DNA from: an uncultured Collinsella sp.
GTDB taxonomy: Bacteria; Actinomycetota; Coriobacteriia; Coriobacteriales; Coriobacteriaceae
Assembly: GCA_900758475.1 (NCBI GenBank)
Contig: CAAERQ010000011.1
Span: forward strand, 1-64,000
Direction: 5' to 3'
Length of the DNA: 64,000 nucleotides
This document shows, piece by piece, positions 23,500-32,739 of the stretch (the stretch's first letter is position 1; the number at the start of each line of letters is the position of its first letter). Under the pieces are notes generated by a model. It was not told the origin of the DNA, searched no databases, and was given only the letters and a program-made list of their open reading frames with translations. The position numbers and the translations under genes were made by a program.

Positions 23500-26115
23500 C
23501 TAGAACGTCTGCTCGTAATCGCTGTGCTTTTTTGCCGAACGCACCAGGAACTCCTGGTTGGTATTGGTGCCCTTGAGGCCCTTGATAAACGACGCGGCCG
23601 CGCGCTCGGTATTGTTCATGCCGGCGAGGATACGGCGCAGGCCAAAGACAAACGGGCGCATCTGCTCGTCGACCAGCAGGTCCTCGTTGCGCGTGCCCGA
23701 GGCAACGGGATCGATGGCCGGGAAGATACGGCGGTCGGCCAGGTCGCGGTCGAGCTTGAGCTCCATGTTGCCGGTACCCTTGAACTCCTCAAAGATGACC
23801 TCATCCATCTTGGAGCCGGTATCGATGAGGGCGGAGGCCAGGATGGTGAGCGAGCCGCCGTTCTCGATGTTGCGGGCAGCGCCCAAGAAACGCTTGGGCG
23901 GATAGAGCGCCGCCGAATCGACACCGCCCGACAGAATACGGCCCGAGGCGGGAGCTGCCAGGTTGTAGGCGCGGGCAAGGCGCGTGATGGAGTCGAGCAC
24001 CACCACAACGTCGCCACCCAGCTCCACGATGCGTTTGGCGCGCTCGATCACGAGCTCTGCCACGCGAGTATGGTTGTCGGCGGGCATATCGAAGGTCGAG
24101 GCCACGACCTCGCCCTTGATGGAGCGCTGCATATCGGTGACCTCTTCGGGGCGCTCGTCGACGAGCAGGCAGATGAGGTGCACCTCGGGATTGTTGATTG
24201 AGATAGACTGGCAGATCTTCTTGAGGATCGTGGTCTTGCCGGCTTTTGGCGGCGACACGATCAGGCCGCGCTGGCCCTTGCCGATCGGCGACACGATGTC
24301 GATGGCGCGACCGGTGATGGAATCCTTGCCGTGCTCCATACGCAGAGGCTCATTGGGATAGACCGGGGTGAGGTCACCAAACTTGGGGCGGTTACGGGCC
24401 TGCTCGGGATCCATGCCGTTGACGGTCGTGATCTTGGCGAGGCCGGCCCGCTTATCGCCGCCGCGTGAGGGGCGCAGCGAGCCCTCGATAACGTCACCCG
24501 TACGCAGGCGTGTGGAGCGGATGAGATAGGCGGGAACAAAGGCGTCGTCGCTGGACTTCATGTAGCCGTGGGCATGGATGATGCCGGAACTGTCCGGGCG
24601 AATCTGCAGAATGCCCTTGATGTCACGGAAGCCCTCGGCCTTCGCAGCGGTGGTGTAGATTTCCTCGACGAGCTCAGCCTTCTTCTTGCCGGTCGTCTCG
24701 AGCTCGAACTCCTTGGCCTTCTCGCGCAGCTCGGCGACCTTCATGGCCGCGAGTTCCTCGCGCGAAAGCGTGGGCTCGGTCGGGGCGGCGTTGCGCTCCT
24801 TATTGCGCTGCTTGCGATCGCGCTGACGGTTGCGGCGGTCGTTGTTGCGCTCGTCTTTGCGCTCGCTGCGCTCGTCGTTGCGCTTGTGCTGACGGCGGTT
24901 GGGGCGGGCGTTCTCGTCGGTCTCGGCGGTCGTGGCGCCCTTGGCAGCCGGAGCTGCTGCGTCGGTGTCGGCAGGGACTTCGTTATCGGTCTTGGTATCG
25001 GCATCGGCACTGGGCTCGATATCGGCCTGCTGCTCGACGGCCTTAGCCTTTGCGGACTTTTTGCGCGTGCGCTTGGGTTTATCGGTTGCCGGCTGACCGG
25101 CGTTCTCGGCATCGGGAGCGGAGTCGACGGTTGCCTCGACGACCTCGTTGCCAGAATCCTCGAACGCGTCCTTTTTCGAACCCTTGGCCTTGGACGAGCG
25201 CTTGGAAGCGGTACGACGGCTACGACCAGGGTGAACATCGGCGGGCTCGCCCTCGGCATGCGCGTCGGTCTCGGTGGCAGCGGCTCCCTGGGCAGAAGCG
25301 TCAGCGACGGGTGCGGGCGCGGCGGTCATCGCGGCGTCCTGAGCTGCGGCTGCTGCAGCGGCGGCGGCAGCTTTCTCGGCCTCGACGAAGGCCTTGGACT
25401 TGCGGCCGCGACGGTGCGGGCGAAGAGCGGGATCGACAACGGGAACCTCGTTGGCCTCGGCAGGTGTTGCAGACTCAGAGGGCTGCGCACCCTCCCCTAC
25501 CGCAGAACGAGTCAGAGCTTCACCGGACTCTTGAGCCACCTGTTCGGCATCCTGCTGAGACTTGGCCGCACGACGACGCGTGCGCGGAGCCGGCTTCTCG
25601 GTCGGCTGCCCCGCGACAGGGGCCTCGGCAGCAACAGGCGCCTCGGAGACGACCGGCGCTGCAAGCTCGGTCAGTGCCGCGGCCTCGCGCTCGGCAGCAC
25701 GGCGACGGGCGCGAACCACCTGAGCCTCGCTAATCTGCGCCAGCGCACGGGCCTGCGCGACCTCATCGGAAATCGGCGCGGAGGAATCAGCAACGGTGCG
25801 CTTGGTTCGCGTCACGCGCGTGGGACGGCGCTTGGGCTTGGCAGCCTCCTCGCCATCCGTCACCGACTTAGCCACACGGCGCGTACGCTTGGGCTTTACG
25901 GGCGCGGGATCCTCTTCGGCGGCAGGGGCAACTCCCTCGCCAGTGGCAGGCGCGACCTTCTCAGCCGATGCGGGCGTAGGCGTCGAAGCGGCCTTGGGGG
26001 CCTCAGGAACCGATGCCTGCACCGGCGCGGGCATCGCGGCCTGGTCCGACGCAACCGGTGCAGCGGGAGCGGTTTGCGCCGTCGTTATTTCGTTTTCTTG
26101 CTGTTGATCAGACAC
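23500..26115 (-). CDS. rho: Transcription termination factor Rho with long N-terminal extension
   Basis: An 871-residue hexameric RNA-dependent ATPase/helicase. The first ~430 residues are a disordered arm: Ala/Pro-rich blocks with KPKRTRR- and TRRRAAK-like basic repeats, ending in an Arg/Asn stretch (RNRQRDRKQRNKERN) likely to bind RNA. The canonical part follows: Rho_N (LSREELAAMKVAELREKAKEF), the cold-shock RNA-binding fold (GILQIRPDSSGIIHAHGYM), Walker A PPKAGKTTILKK, Walker B LICLLVDERPEEVTDM, and the R-loop/Q-loop region LARAYNLAAPASGRILSGG. E. coli Rho has 419 residues, so this one is about twice as long, as in many actinobacteria. The start is GTG at 26115. A 790-base gap with two hairpin elements precedes it. 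Confidence 0.95.
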   Translation of the reverse strand: MSDQQQENEITTAQTAPAAPVASDQAAMPAPVQASVPEAPKAASTPTPASAEKVAPATGEGVAPAAEEDPAPVKPKRTRRVAKSVTDGEEAAKPKRRPTRVTRTKRTVADSSAPISDEVAQARALAQISEAQVVRARRRAAEREAAALTELAAPVVSEAPVAAEAPVAGQPTEKPAPRTRRRAAKSQQDAEQVAQESGEALTRSAVGEGAQPSESATPAEANEVPVVDPALRPHRRGRKSKAFVEAEKAAAAAAAAAAQDAAMTAAPAPVADASAQGAAATETDAHAEGEPADVHPGRSRRTASKRSSKAKGSKKDAFEDSGNEVVEATVDSAPDAENAGQPATDKPKRTRKKSAKAKAVEQQADIEPSADADTKTDNEVPADTDAAAPAAKGATTAETDENARPNRRQHKRNDERSERKDERNNDRRNRQRDRKQRNKERNAAPTEPTLSREELAAMKVAELREKAKEFELETTGKKKAELVEEIYTTAAKAEGFRDIKGILQIRPDSSGIIHAHGYMKSSDDAFVPAYLIRSTRLRTGDVIEGSLRPSRGGDKRAGLAKITTVNGMDPEQARNRPKFGDLTPVYPNEPLRMEHGKDSITGRAIDIVSPIGKGQRGLIVSPPKAGKTTILKKICQSISINNPEVHLICLLVDERPEEVTDMQRSIKGEVVASTFDMPADNHTRVAELVIERAKRIVELGGDVVVVLDSITRLARAYNLAAPASGRILSGGVDSAALYPPKRFLGAARNIENGGSLTILASALIDTGSKMDEVIFEEFKGTGNMELKLDRDLADRRIFPAIDPVASGTRNEDLLVDEQMRPFVFGLRRILAGMNNTERAAASFIKGLKGTNTNQEFLVRSAKKHSDYEQTF

Positions 26116-26290
26116 AGTGTTTGCTCAACTTTCTTTTCAAGCCCTGTGATCACATGCTCCCTGCATAAACCTTCAGGGCGGCTAAACAGTCTAGCTCCGT
26201 ACAAAAACGACGGACATCATTGATCTGTATCGAGATGATTGCGTCATATACGCAGCGTTAGTGTAGCACAACCGCCACCACCTGCAACTT

Positions 26291-26340
26291 AGTCATTGGA
26301 CGTTCTTAAACGCCCAGTCATCAGGGACACTCTCCCTCAA
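26291..26340. repeat. Diverged copy of the 'ggacgttct / ggggacactc' repeat family
   Basis: GGACGTTCTTAAA, about 15 bases, then GGGACACTCTCC echoes the pattern at 47024-47155 and 34161-34209. Its function is unknown. Confidence 0.4.
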
Positions 26341-26396
26341 AAGCGCCTTGAAATGTCGCGCCAGAGGAGTGAAGCCGTGGCATCCGGAATAGCCGC

Positions 26397-26556
26397 GCCA
26401 CGAAACTCGCCTATCTACTACGTTTGACCCGCGACCCCTGACCATTCCCTCGATCTTCCTAAAATCGCAAGCCCACTACCTGCGGTTTCGATATCGTACT
26501 TTTCGGCATAGTTCGGGGTATGCGACTAAACGTAGTAGATGACCCCGATTCGTGGC
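26397..26556. repeat. Long-arm hairpin element, diverged copy (E3)
   Basis: The inner arms ATCTACTACGTTT (26413-26425) and AAACGTAGTAGAT (26528-26540) are perfect 13-mers. The outer arms GCCACGAA (26397) and TTCGTGGC (26549) extend the structure. The interior shares CCCTGACCA, then CGCAAG...ACCTGCGGTTT, with the elements at 50558 and 54046, whose arms have a different sequence. Confidence 0.6.
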
Positions 26557-26629
26557 GGACGGTTTCGCACTGCTCTCCCCCGGGACAAAAATGGTCCGTT
26601 TTCCTCCGTCCCCGAGGGGTCATTTTCAA

Positions 26630-26777
26630 AACTATGGCGGATTACGGTGTAAGAACGGCGCAAGCCAACAATACCTTGCATTTTTAATATTCGGCAAGCC
26701 GCCTACCTGCGGTTTTATTTTCACTGCTGTCGCTATGGTCGCCAAGCAGCGATTCAGCCCCGTAAACCGGTATAGTT
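26630..26777. repeat. Weak fourth copy of the hairpin element (E4)
   Basis: AACTATGGCGG (26630-26640) pairs imperfectly with CCGGTATAGTT (26767-26777). The interior has GGCAAGCCGCCTACCTGCGG followed by TTTT, the shared core of the family. No gene is seen in this part of the rho-argS gap. Confidence 0.4.
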
Positions 26778-26823
26778 GCGTTTTTGTAGCATTTCCAACA
26801 CGCTAAGAAGCCCCGCCAAATGC

Positions 26824-26858
26824 AAAAAGCCCGACCTCCGCATGGGAGATCGGGCTCA
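26824..26858 (-). terminator. Terminator of argS
   Basis: On the minus strand, GAGCCCGATCTCC pairs with GGAGGTCGGGCTT with a four-base loop and ends in a T-tract. It lies about 45 bases past the argS stop. Confidence 0.88.
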
Positions 26859-26903
26859 TAGGGCTCAGCAAAGCCGAACCTACACGGTCAAACGACCCGT
26901 AGA

Positions 26904-28757
26904 TTACATCTGCTCGGGGGCAGTCACGCCAACGAGGGTAAGCACCAGGGCGAGCGTTACGCGGACGGCGTCGCAAGCGGCCAGACGGGCGCGCGAGAGC
27001 TCGGGGTCGACGGGACGGCCCTCGCTCGGCAGGACCTGGCAGGCAGCGTAGAAGCTGTGGAAGTCGCCGGCGAGCTCCTCGGCAAAGTGCGTCAGACGGA
27101 ACGGAGCGCGGTCGCGAGCGCAGCTGGCGATGAGGTCGGTGAGCTCGTTGAGCTTACGCGAAAGGGCGAGCTCGGTCGGGTCGGTCAGCAGCGAGTAATC
27201 GACATTCTCACCGATGGCCTTGGCGGCAACGGCCTTCATGCCCATCTCGTCAGCCTGCTCGGGCGTAACGTCAGCGGCACGTCGCAGGATGGAGCATACG
27301 CGGGCGTGAGCGTACTGCACGTAGTACACCGGGTTGGAGTTATCACGCTTCTTGACGGCCTCGATGTCGAAGTCGACCATCTGGTTGGAGCTCTTGGAGA
27401 TGAGCGTGTAGCGGGCGGCGTCAGAGCCGACCTCGTCGACGAGCTCCTGCAGGGTCACCATGGTGCCCTTGCGCTTGGACATACGGACGGGCTTGCCGTT
27501 GCGCAGCAGGTTGACGAGCTGGCCCAGCAGAACCTCGAACTTGCCGGGGTAACCGAGAGCGTCGCAAACGCAGCGGACGCGCTCGATGTAGCCGTGGTGG
27601 TCGGCGCCCCAGATGTCGATGACGTGGTCGACGCGCTGGAACTTGTCCCAGTGATAGGCGACGTCGGAGGCGAAGTAGGTGTACTCGCCGTCGGACTTGA
27701 TCAGGACGCGGTCCTTGTCGTCGCCCAGATCGGTGGAGCGGAACCACAGGGCGCCGTCCTTGGTGTAGAGGTAGCCCATCTTGTCGAGCTTCTCAAAAGC
27801 GCGGTCGACGGCAGAGGTGCCGGCGGTCTCGCCCTCGGTGTCCTTCACGTACAGGGAGCGCTCGGAGAACCAACGATCGAAGTCGCAGTTGACGGCGTGG
27901 CAAAGGTCACGCATGTTGTCGACCATCTTTACGTAGCCGCGCTCGCGGAAGCTCTCCATGCGCTCCTGCGGATCGGCCTCGACCCACTTGTCGCCGTCGG
28001 TGCGCCAGAACTCGGCAGCCTCGTCGATGATGTAGTCGCCGCCGTAGGAGTCCTTGCCCAGAGTCTCGGCAAAGTTGTCCTGATACGGATGGGTCTCGGG
28101 GTGCTCGTCGTTCTCGTCGGCGACAAAGGCGTCGCGGTCGGCGATCAAAATCTTGTGAGCCTCATCGATGTCCACGCCCTGCTTGGCGATGATGTCGGCA
28201 AGCTGCATATAGCGCGTGCTGATGGAGTTGCCGAAGGTGTTCATCTGAGAGCCGTGGTCGTTGATGTAGAACTCACGCTGGATGTCGTAACCGGCGTGGT
28301 CCATAACGCGGCAAAGGGAGTCGCCCAGCGCGGCCCAGCGGCCATGGCCGATGTGCATGGGGCCGACGGGGTTGGCGGAAACGAACTCGACCTGGGTCTT
28401 CAGGCCGCCGCCGACGTTGGACTTAGCGAAGTCCATACCCTTCTCGCGGGCCTCGCCAAAGATGGCGTTCTTGACGGCAACGGAGAGGTAGAAGTTGATG
28501 AAGCCAGGGCCGGCGATCTCGACCTTCTCGATCGCGGGATCCTCGGGCATATGGGCAACGACGGCCTCGGCAATCTTGCGCGGGGCGCAGTGGGCCAGCT
28601 TGGCGGACTTCAGGGCCATGGTGGAGGTCCACTCGCCATGAGAAGTGTCAGCCGGTCGCTCGATGGCGCAATCGTCAAGTTCAAATGCGGAAAGGTCGCC
28701 GGCCTCCTGGGCCGCAGCAAGCGCAGCGCGTACCAGCTCTTCAATCTTCTCGGGCAT
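26904..28757 (-). CDS. argS: Arginyl-tRNA synthetase
   Basis: A 617-residue class I synthetase charging tRNA-Arg. ATG at 28757 follows CAAGGAGGATCT; a longer frame to 28847 lacks a ribosome site. It has the N-terminal Add-1 domain (ELVRAALAAAQEAG...GPGFINFYLS), the HIGH-box equivalent SANPVGPMHIGHGRWAALGD, DVAYHWDKFQRVDHVIDIWGADHHGYI, the KMSKS-like MSKRKGTMVTLQELVDEVG and the C-terminal DALR anticodon-binding domain (YVQYAHARVCSILRR). It is monocistronic with its own terminator. A 340-base gap to carD holds the divergent promoters but no gene. Confidence 0.96.
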   Translation of the reverse strand: MPEKIEELVRAALAAAQEAGDLSAFELDDCAIERPADTSHGEWTSTMALKSAKLAHCAPRKIAEAVVAHMPEDPAIEKVEIAGPGFINFYLSVAVKNAIFGEAREKGMDFAKSNVGGGLKTQVEFVSANPVGPMHIGHGRWAALGDSLCRVMDHAGYDIQREFYINDHGSQMNTFGNSISTRYMQLADIIAKQGVDIDEAHKILIADRDAFVADENDEHPETHPYQDNFAETLGKDSYGGDYIIDEAAEFWRTDGDKWVEADPQERMESFRERGYVKMVDNMRDLCHAVNCDFDRWFSERSLYVKDTEGETAGTSAVDRAFEKLDKMGYLYTKDGALWFRSTDLGDDKDRVLIKSDGEYTYFASDVAYHWDKFQRVDHVIDIWGADHHGYIERVRCVCDALGYPGKFEVLLGQLVNLLRNGKPVRMSKRKGTMVTLQELVDEVGSDAARYTLISKSSNQMVDFDIEAVKKRDNSNPVYYVQYAHARVCSILRRAADVTPEQADEMGMKAVAAKAIGENVDYSLLTDPTELALSRKLNELTDLIASCARDRAPFRLTHFAEELAGDFHSFYAACQVLPSEGRPVDPELSRARLAACDAVRVTLALVLTLVGVTAPEQM

Positions 28758-29099
28758 AGATCCTCCTTGTGTTAAAGCCCCCGAGCTCTTGGTCACTCGT
28801 AGGGCAAAAGCCAGAGTTTGTAGCACTCTATCACAAGCGACGCACACTGTCGCAGGGTAAAGCTAATAGATATTGCATATGCACAAAAATGACTACCGCT
28901 CCTGCGCGGCAGTACAAAGTTGGCGGTTTGCCTGCAGATTATGCACGCGTTGGAACTGCATAAACATATGAATGGGCGGTGCATTTTATCGAATACTCTT
29001 ACCTATCGGAGTTGTGTGCTTTTCCTGCATAAAGTAAGGGTTTACGCACGTCAGCGTGGTATTCTTAACATACGTGAATTCGTATAAGTTGGAGGTAGC

Positions 29100-29585
29100 A
29101 TGTTCTCAATCGGTCAACACGTCATTCATCCGGGTCAGGGAGTCTGCACCGTCGTCGGTTTTAGGGACGACACGCCGCAGCCCATGCTGTTGCTCGAGAC
29201 CAAGCAGGGACATGCGCAGACGATCCTCATGTACCCCGTGGCGCAGGCCGACCGTTTGCATGCCGCCATCTCCCAGCAAGATGCCGAACACCTGCTGAGC
29301 CACTACGACGAGTTGGAGTGCGACACCTTTACCGAGCGCAACAGCTCGCTGGAGGAGACGCACTTTAAGCAGCAGCTCAAGCTGGGTGCGCCCGAGACGG
29401 TCCGCGTGGCAAAAACCATGATGCACCGTATTCGCCAGGCCGAGGAAGCAGATAAAAAGCCAAGCTCTTACTACATGCGCGTACTCAAGGAAGCCAAGCG
29501 CCGCTCCATCGAGGAGTTCGCCGTGGCCCTGGGCGTCACCGAGGAGGATGCCGAAGCCCGCCTAGCCCAAGCCGCCCTCAACTAA
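29100..29585 (+). CDS. CarD-family transcription regulator
   Basis: A 161-residue CarD/CdnL/TRCF-type protein. The N-terminal Tudor-like RNA-polymerase-interaction domain reads MFSIGQHVIHPGQGVCTVVGF...LMYPVAQADRLHAAIS. A helical C-terminal DNA-binding domain (FKQQLKLGAPETVRVAKTMMHRI, then YYMRVLKEAKRRSIEEFAVALG) follows. CarD proteins bind the polymerase beta subunit and stabilise open complexes at rRNA and other promoters. Ribosome site TTGGAGGTAGC lies before the ATG. The palindromic repeat directly after the stop may act as its terminator. Confidence 0.9.
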   Translation: MFSIGQHVIHPGQGVCTVVGFRDDTPQPMLLLETKQGHAQTILMYPVAQADRLHAAISQQDAEHLLSHYDELECDTFTERNSSLEETHFKQQLKLGAPETVRVAKTMMHRIRQAEEADKKPSSYYMRVLKEAKRRSIEEFAVALGVTEEDAEARLAQAALN

Positions 29586-29598
29586 CCCATCCGCACCA

Positions 29599-29639
29599 AA
29601 AACCACCACAAAGGGGACAGGCACCTTTGTGGTGGTTTT
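29599..29639. repeat. Palindromic repeat copy A (REP-like family 1)
   Basis: AAAACCACCACAAAGG / CCTTTGTGGTGGTTTT arms surround the loop GGACAGGCA. It is one of seven copies; with the loop in this direction it is called forward. It lies between carD and the HD-domain gene. Confidence 0.9.
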
Positions 29640-29693
29640 CTTGTTCTAGTAGTATTCATTCTTATCGATACCCACGAGCAAAAGGAGTCCCTT

Positions 29694-30293
29694 ATGGCAG
29701 AGCCGCTTACCGCCGGAATCACCCGCGACCGCGCGTTCGAACTGCTCAACGAGCACAACAAGGACCCGTTCCACATCACCCATGGCGAGACGGTCGAGGG
29801 CACTATGCGCTACTTTGCGCGCGAGTTCGACCCCGAGAACGAGGAGTTTTGGGGCATCGTCGGTCTGCTGCACGACTTGGATTGGGAGGAGCATGAGGAT
29901 GACCCCATGAACCACACCATCTATGCCGCCGAGATCCTCGAAGGTGAGGGCGCCTCTCCCGAGCTCATTCGCGCCATCCAGACGCACACGTCGGACTTCA
30001 ACTCTTCGCTGCCCAAGCCCGAGCTGCAAATGGAAAAGATCCTGTTTGCCTGCGATGAGCTCACCGGCCTGATCGGCGCCGCCGTCATCATGCGCCCGAG
30101 CAAGAGCGTCATGGACTTTACGACCAAGTCGCTCAAAAAGAAATTCAAGGACAAGCGCTTTGCCGCCGGCTGCTCGCGCGACGTGATTTCGCAGGGTGCC
30201 GAGATGCTGGGCTGGGAGCTTCCCGAACTCTTCGACCGCACCATCGCAGCCATGCGGTCCTTCGCCCCCGACCGCGACACCTTCCAGGCCTAA
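29694..30293 (+). CDS. HD-domain phosphohydrolase-like protein
   Basis: A 199-residue protein of the HD superfamily. The metal-binding HD pair is in GLLHDLDWEEHEDDP, preceded by HITHGETVEGTMRYFAREF and followed by HTIYAAEIL and a second conserved histidine in AIQTHTSDFN. The late Asp is probably in ILFACDELTGLIGAA. Related small HD proteins are annotated as hydrolases or HDIG proteins without known substrate. The ATG follows AAAGGAGTCCCTT. It is flanked on both sides by palindromic repeats A and B in the same direction. Confidence 0.8.
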   Translation: MAEPLTAGITRDRAFELLNEHNKDPFHITHGETVEGTMRYFAREFDPENEEFWGIVGLLHDLDWEEHEDDPMNHTIYAAEILEGEGASPELIRAIQTHTSDFNSSLPKPELQMEKILFACDELTGLIGAAVIMRPSKSVMDFTTKSLKKKFKDKRFAAGCSRDVISQGAEMLGWELPELFDRTIAAMRSFAPDRDTFQA

Positions 30294-30310
30294 CCGCTCA
30301 CGCCACCTAT

Positions 30311-30347
30311 AACCACCACAAAGGGGACAGGCACCTTTGTGGTGGTT
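30311..30347. repeat. Palindromic repeat copy B (family 1, forward)
   Basis: AACCACCACAAAGG / CCTTTGTGGTGGTT arms surround the loop GGACAGGCA, 17 bases past the 3' end of the RAYT gene. Confidence 0.9.
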
Positions 30348-30363
30348 TTTATTTGCATCGGGA

Positions 30364-31122
30364 TTAACCTGCCTTGCGAATTGACCACTCCCCCACGCCC
30401 GTCAGGCGCTGGATCTGACGGATTGAAAGGCCGGCCCTCCGCATTGCAGCCAAAATCTCGTTTCGTTTGATTTTATCGAGAGCCTTGACATCGGATAGCT
30501 CGCTCAGACCGAACGAGCGAATCAGTGATAACCCCACATCCAGGACTTCATCCTCATCGATGCGCCCACCCGTTGGTGGACGAACGACCACACCATTCGA
30601 TGCGCCCATAAAAGCCTGATAGTCACGAACGCGCGGAAACGCAAAGCGAACAAACGCTAAATCGACCGTCGCAATAGCCGGGTCGCGTTCAACATAATCC
30701 AGATGGCTGCTCCATCGATACTCATCGAACAGACAAATCCCGGCCTTTTGCGGATTGAAATGCACATATCGAATAGCATCGAGAAGATACTCATCGCTCA
30801 AAATAGGAGCGCTCGAAAATCTGTCCTGAAAAACATGGCCGACATGCCCATGCCGACGGTTATACCATGTCGCGTAGCAAGACATGACAAGATGCATGAC
30901 CTCGCTCACGTTATCATCGGGATCGCTTACAACAAGATGCACATGGTTGCCCATCAGACACCAAGCGATAAGTTTGATGTTGAATCGTAATACCGAGGAC
31001 CGAACAAGTGACAGCAGCCGCTTCCTGTCTTCATCATCCTCAAACAGGAGCTGTTTGCCGTTGCCTCTCATCGTAATATGATACAGGCCAATCTGCGATT
31101 TCTGCCGCGGTTTTCTTGACAT
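30364..31122 (-). CDS. RAYT-type (Y1) transposase, HUH motif intact
   Basis: A 252-residue REP-associated tyrosine transposase. ATG at 31122 is chosen because AAGGAG lies 6 bases before it; the ATG at 31128 overlaps that site. Motifs: IGLYHITMRGNGKQLLFED, the metal-binding GNHVHLVVSDPDD (HVH intact), the tyrosine helix SCYATWYNRRHGHVGHVFQDRF, and YVHFNPQKAGI. A C-terminal helix-turn-helix (LSIRQIQRLTGVGEWSIRKAG) is like that of the other RAYT. RAYTs nick and move REP palindromes through single-stranded intermediates. Here family-1 palindromes lie 17 bases downstream (B) and about 160 bases upstream (C) in opposite orientation, the expected REPtron arrangement. Confidence 0.93.
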   Translation of the reverse strand: MSRKPRQKSQIGLYHITMRGNGKQLLFEDDEDRKRLLSLVRSSVLRFNIKLIAWCLMGNHVHLVVSDPDDNVSEVMHLVMSCYATWYNRRHGHVGHVFQDRFSSAPILSDEYLLDAIRYVHFNPQKAGICLFDEYRWSSHLDYVERDPAIATVDLAFVRFAFPRVRDYQAFMGASNGVVVRPPTGGRIDEDEVLDVGLSLIRSFGLSELSDVKALDKIKRNEILAAMRRAGLSIRQIQRLTGVGEWSIRKAG

Positions 31123-31283
31123 GGGCATCTCCTTGCTCTCATATCAAAACATACCGCCGCAGCGCATGCAAAGCAGCGAGAATCTACTCACCGATTATGC
31201 CGTCCACCTGCCGAAATGTCATCTATTGCTAAACGAAAATATGCTTAGATACACTTGAGCAACGAACGAATGCGTGAGCAAGC

Positions 31284-31325
31284 AAAAACCACCACAAAGG
31301 TGCCTGTCCCCTTTGTGGTGGTTTT
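31284..31325. repeat. Palindromic repeat copy C (family 1, reverse)
   Basis: The arms are the same as copy A, but the loop is TGCCTGTCC, the reverse complement of the forward loop. It lies upstream of the RAYT gene and 15 bases past the 3' end of proA. Confidence 0.9.
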
Positions 31326-31339
31326 CGTTTATACGGAGT

Positions 31340-32626
31340 TTAGGGGCGGACCTGGCCGGTGCCGCGGAGCTTGTATTTGTAGGTGGTGAGGGCCTCGGCG
31401 GCAAAGGGGCCGCGGGCGTGGAGCTTTTGGGTCGAGATGCCGATCTCGGCACCCAGGCCAAACTCGCCGCCGTCAGTGAAGCGCGTGCTGGCGTTGGCGT
31501 ACACGGCCGAGGCATCGACCGCATCCAGGAAGCGCTCGCAAGCGTCTGCGTCCTCGGCAACGATGGCTTCGGAGTGCATGGTGCCGTAGCGGTTGATGTG
31601 TGCGATGGCCTCGTCCTCGTTCGCCACGACCTTCACGCTCATCTCGAGCGCCAGATACTCGCGGCCCCAGTCTTCCTCGGTCGCGGCCACGTAGTCGTCG
31701 CCCTCGGCAAGACCGGCGCCGGCGCATGCGGCGCACGTGGCCTCGTCGCCGTGAATGAGCACGCCGTGGTCGTGCAGCACGGCAACGACTGCGGGCAGGA
31801 AGCGATCAGCAACGGCACGGTCGACCAGCAGCGACTCAGCGGCATTGCACACGCCCACGCGCTGGGTCTTGGCATTGACGATAATGTTGAACGCCTTGTC
31901 AAAGTCGGCGGATTCATGCACGTAGATATGGCAGTTGCCCGTGCCCGTCTCGATCACCGGCACAAGCGACTCGCGCACGCAGCGCTGGATCAGGCCCGCA
32001 CCGCCACGCGGAATGAGCACGTCGACGATGCCGCGGAGCTTCATGAGCTCGCCGGTGGCCTCGCGGTCGGTGGACTCGATCATCGAGATAGCCTCGCGCG
32101 GGAAACCCTTGGCCTCGAGCGCATCGGCCAGCAGTTCGGCAATCATGGCGCACGAGTGATAGGCCAGCGAACCGCCGCGCAGAATGCAGGCGTTGCCGGT
32201 GCGGATGCAGATGCCCGCGGCATCGGCCGTCACGTTGGGGCGCGCCTCGTAGACCATGGCGACCAGGCCCAGCGGCACGCTCACGCGGGTGAGGTCCACA
32301 CCGCTTGCAAGCACGCGGTGGTCGAGCACGCTGCCGACAGGATCGGGCAGCTCGGCGAGCTTCTCCAGGCCGGCGGCCATGCCCTCGACGCGCTCGGGCG
32401 TCAGCAACAGGCGATCGAGAAGCCCCGCCGAAGTCCCCGCATCGCGTGCAGCAGACATATCGAGCTCGTTGGCGGCAACGATGGAATCGACACCGTCGCG
32501 CAGCGCTGTGGCCATGGCGCGCACGGCCTCCTGACGCTGCTCATCGCTCGCCGTGGCAAGCGATGCCGACGCTGCCTTGGCGGCAACGGCAAGATCGTGG
32601 ACATACGTGGCTATATCGACCGACAT
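31340..32626 (-). CDS. proA: Gamma-glutamyl phosphate reductase
   Basis: A 428-residue NADPH-dependent enzyme that reduces glutamyl-5-phosphate to glutamate semialdehyde in proline synthesis. Marks: VYEARPNVTADAAGICIRTGNACILRGG, the LIPRGGAGLI cofactor region, ETGTGNCHIYVHESADFDKA, and the catalytic cysteine in NAKTQRVGVCNAAESLLV. The aldehyde-dehydrogenase fold and length are standard. ATG at 32626 follows AGAAAGGG. proB is on the same strand about 1.7 kb upstream, separated by an oppositely oriented hydrolase gene, so the pair is not one operon here. Confidence 0.95.
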   Translation of the reverse strand: MSVDIATYVHDLAVAAKAASASLATASDEQRQEAVRAMATALRDGVDSIVAANELDMSAARDAGTSAGLLDRLLLTPERVEGMAAGLEKLAELPDPVGSVLDHRVLASGVDLTRVSVPLGLVAMVYEARPNVTADAAGICIRTGNACILRGGSLAYHSCAMIAELLADALEAKGFPREAISMIESTDREATGELMKLRGIVDVLIPRGGAGLIQRCVRESLVPVIETGTGNCHIYVHESADFDKAFNIIVNAKTQRVGVCNAAESLLVDRAVADRFLPAVVAVLHDHGVLIHGDEATCAACAGAGLAEGDDYVAATEEDWGREYLALEMSVKVVANEDEAIAHINRYGTMHSEAIVAEDADACERFLDAVDASAVYANASTRFTDGGEFGLGAEIGISTQKLHARGPFAAEALTTYKYKLRGTGQVRP

Positions 32627-32739
32627 GGGCGGCCCTTTCTCTTAGTAGTTTGCCCACCATGGTAGCCGATTTGTGCATGCCCTCGCGCGCGGCGGTAGAA
32701 TTGGTCAATCCGAAACACCGCAACGAACGGAAGTACCGC

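Noticed and set aside
24568..26223. 551-residue open frame antisense to rho
   Set aside because: Gly/Leu/Arg-rich mirror of the Ala/Pro arm of Rho; no recognisable domain.
27057..28775. 572-residue open frame antisense to argS
   Set aside because: Mirror of a conserved synthetase; composition without protein-like motifs.
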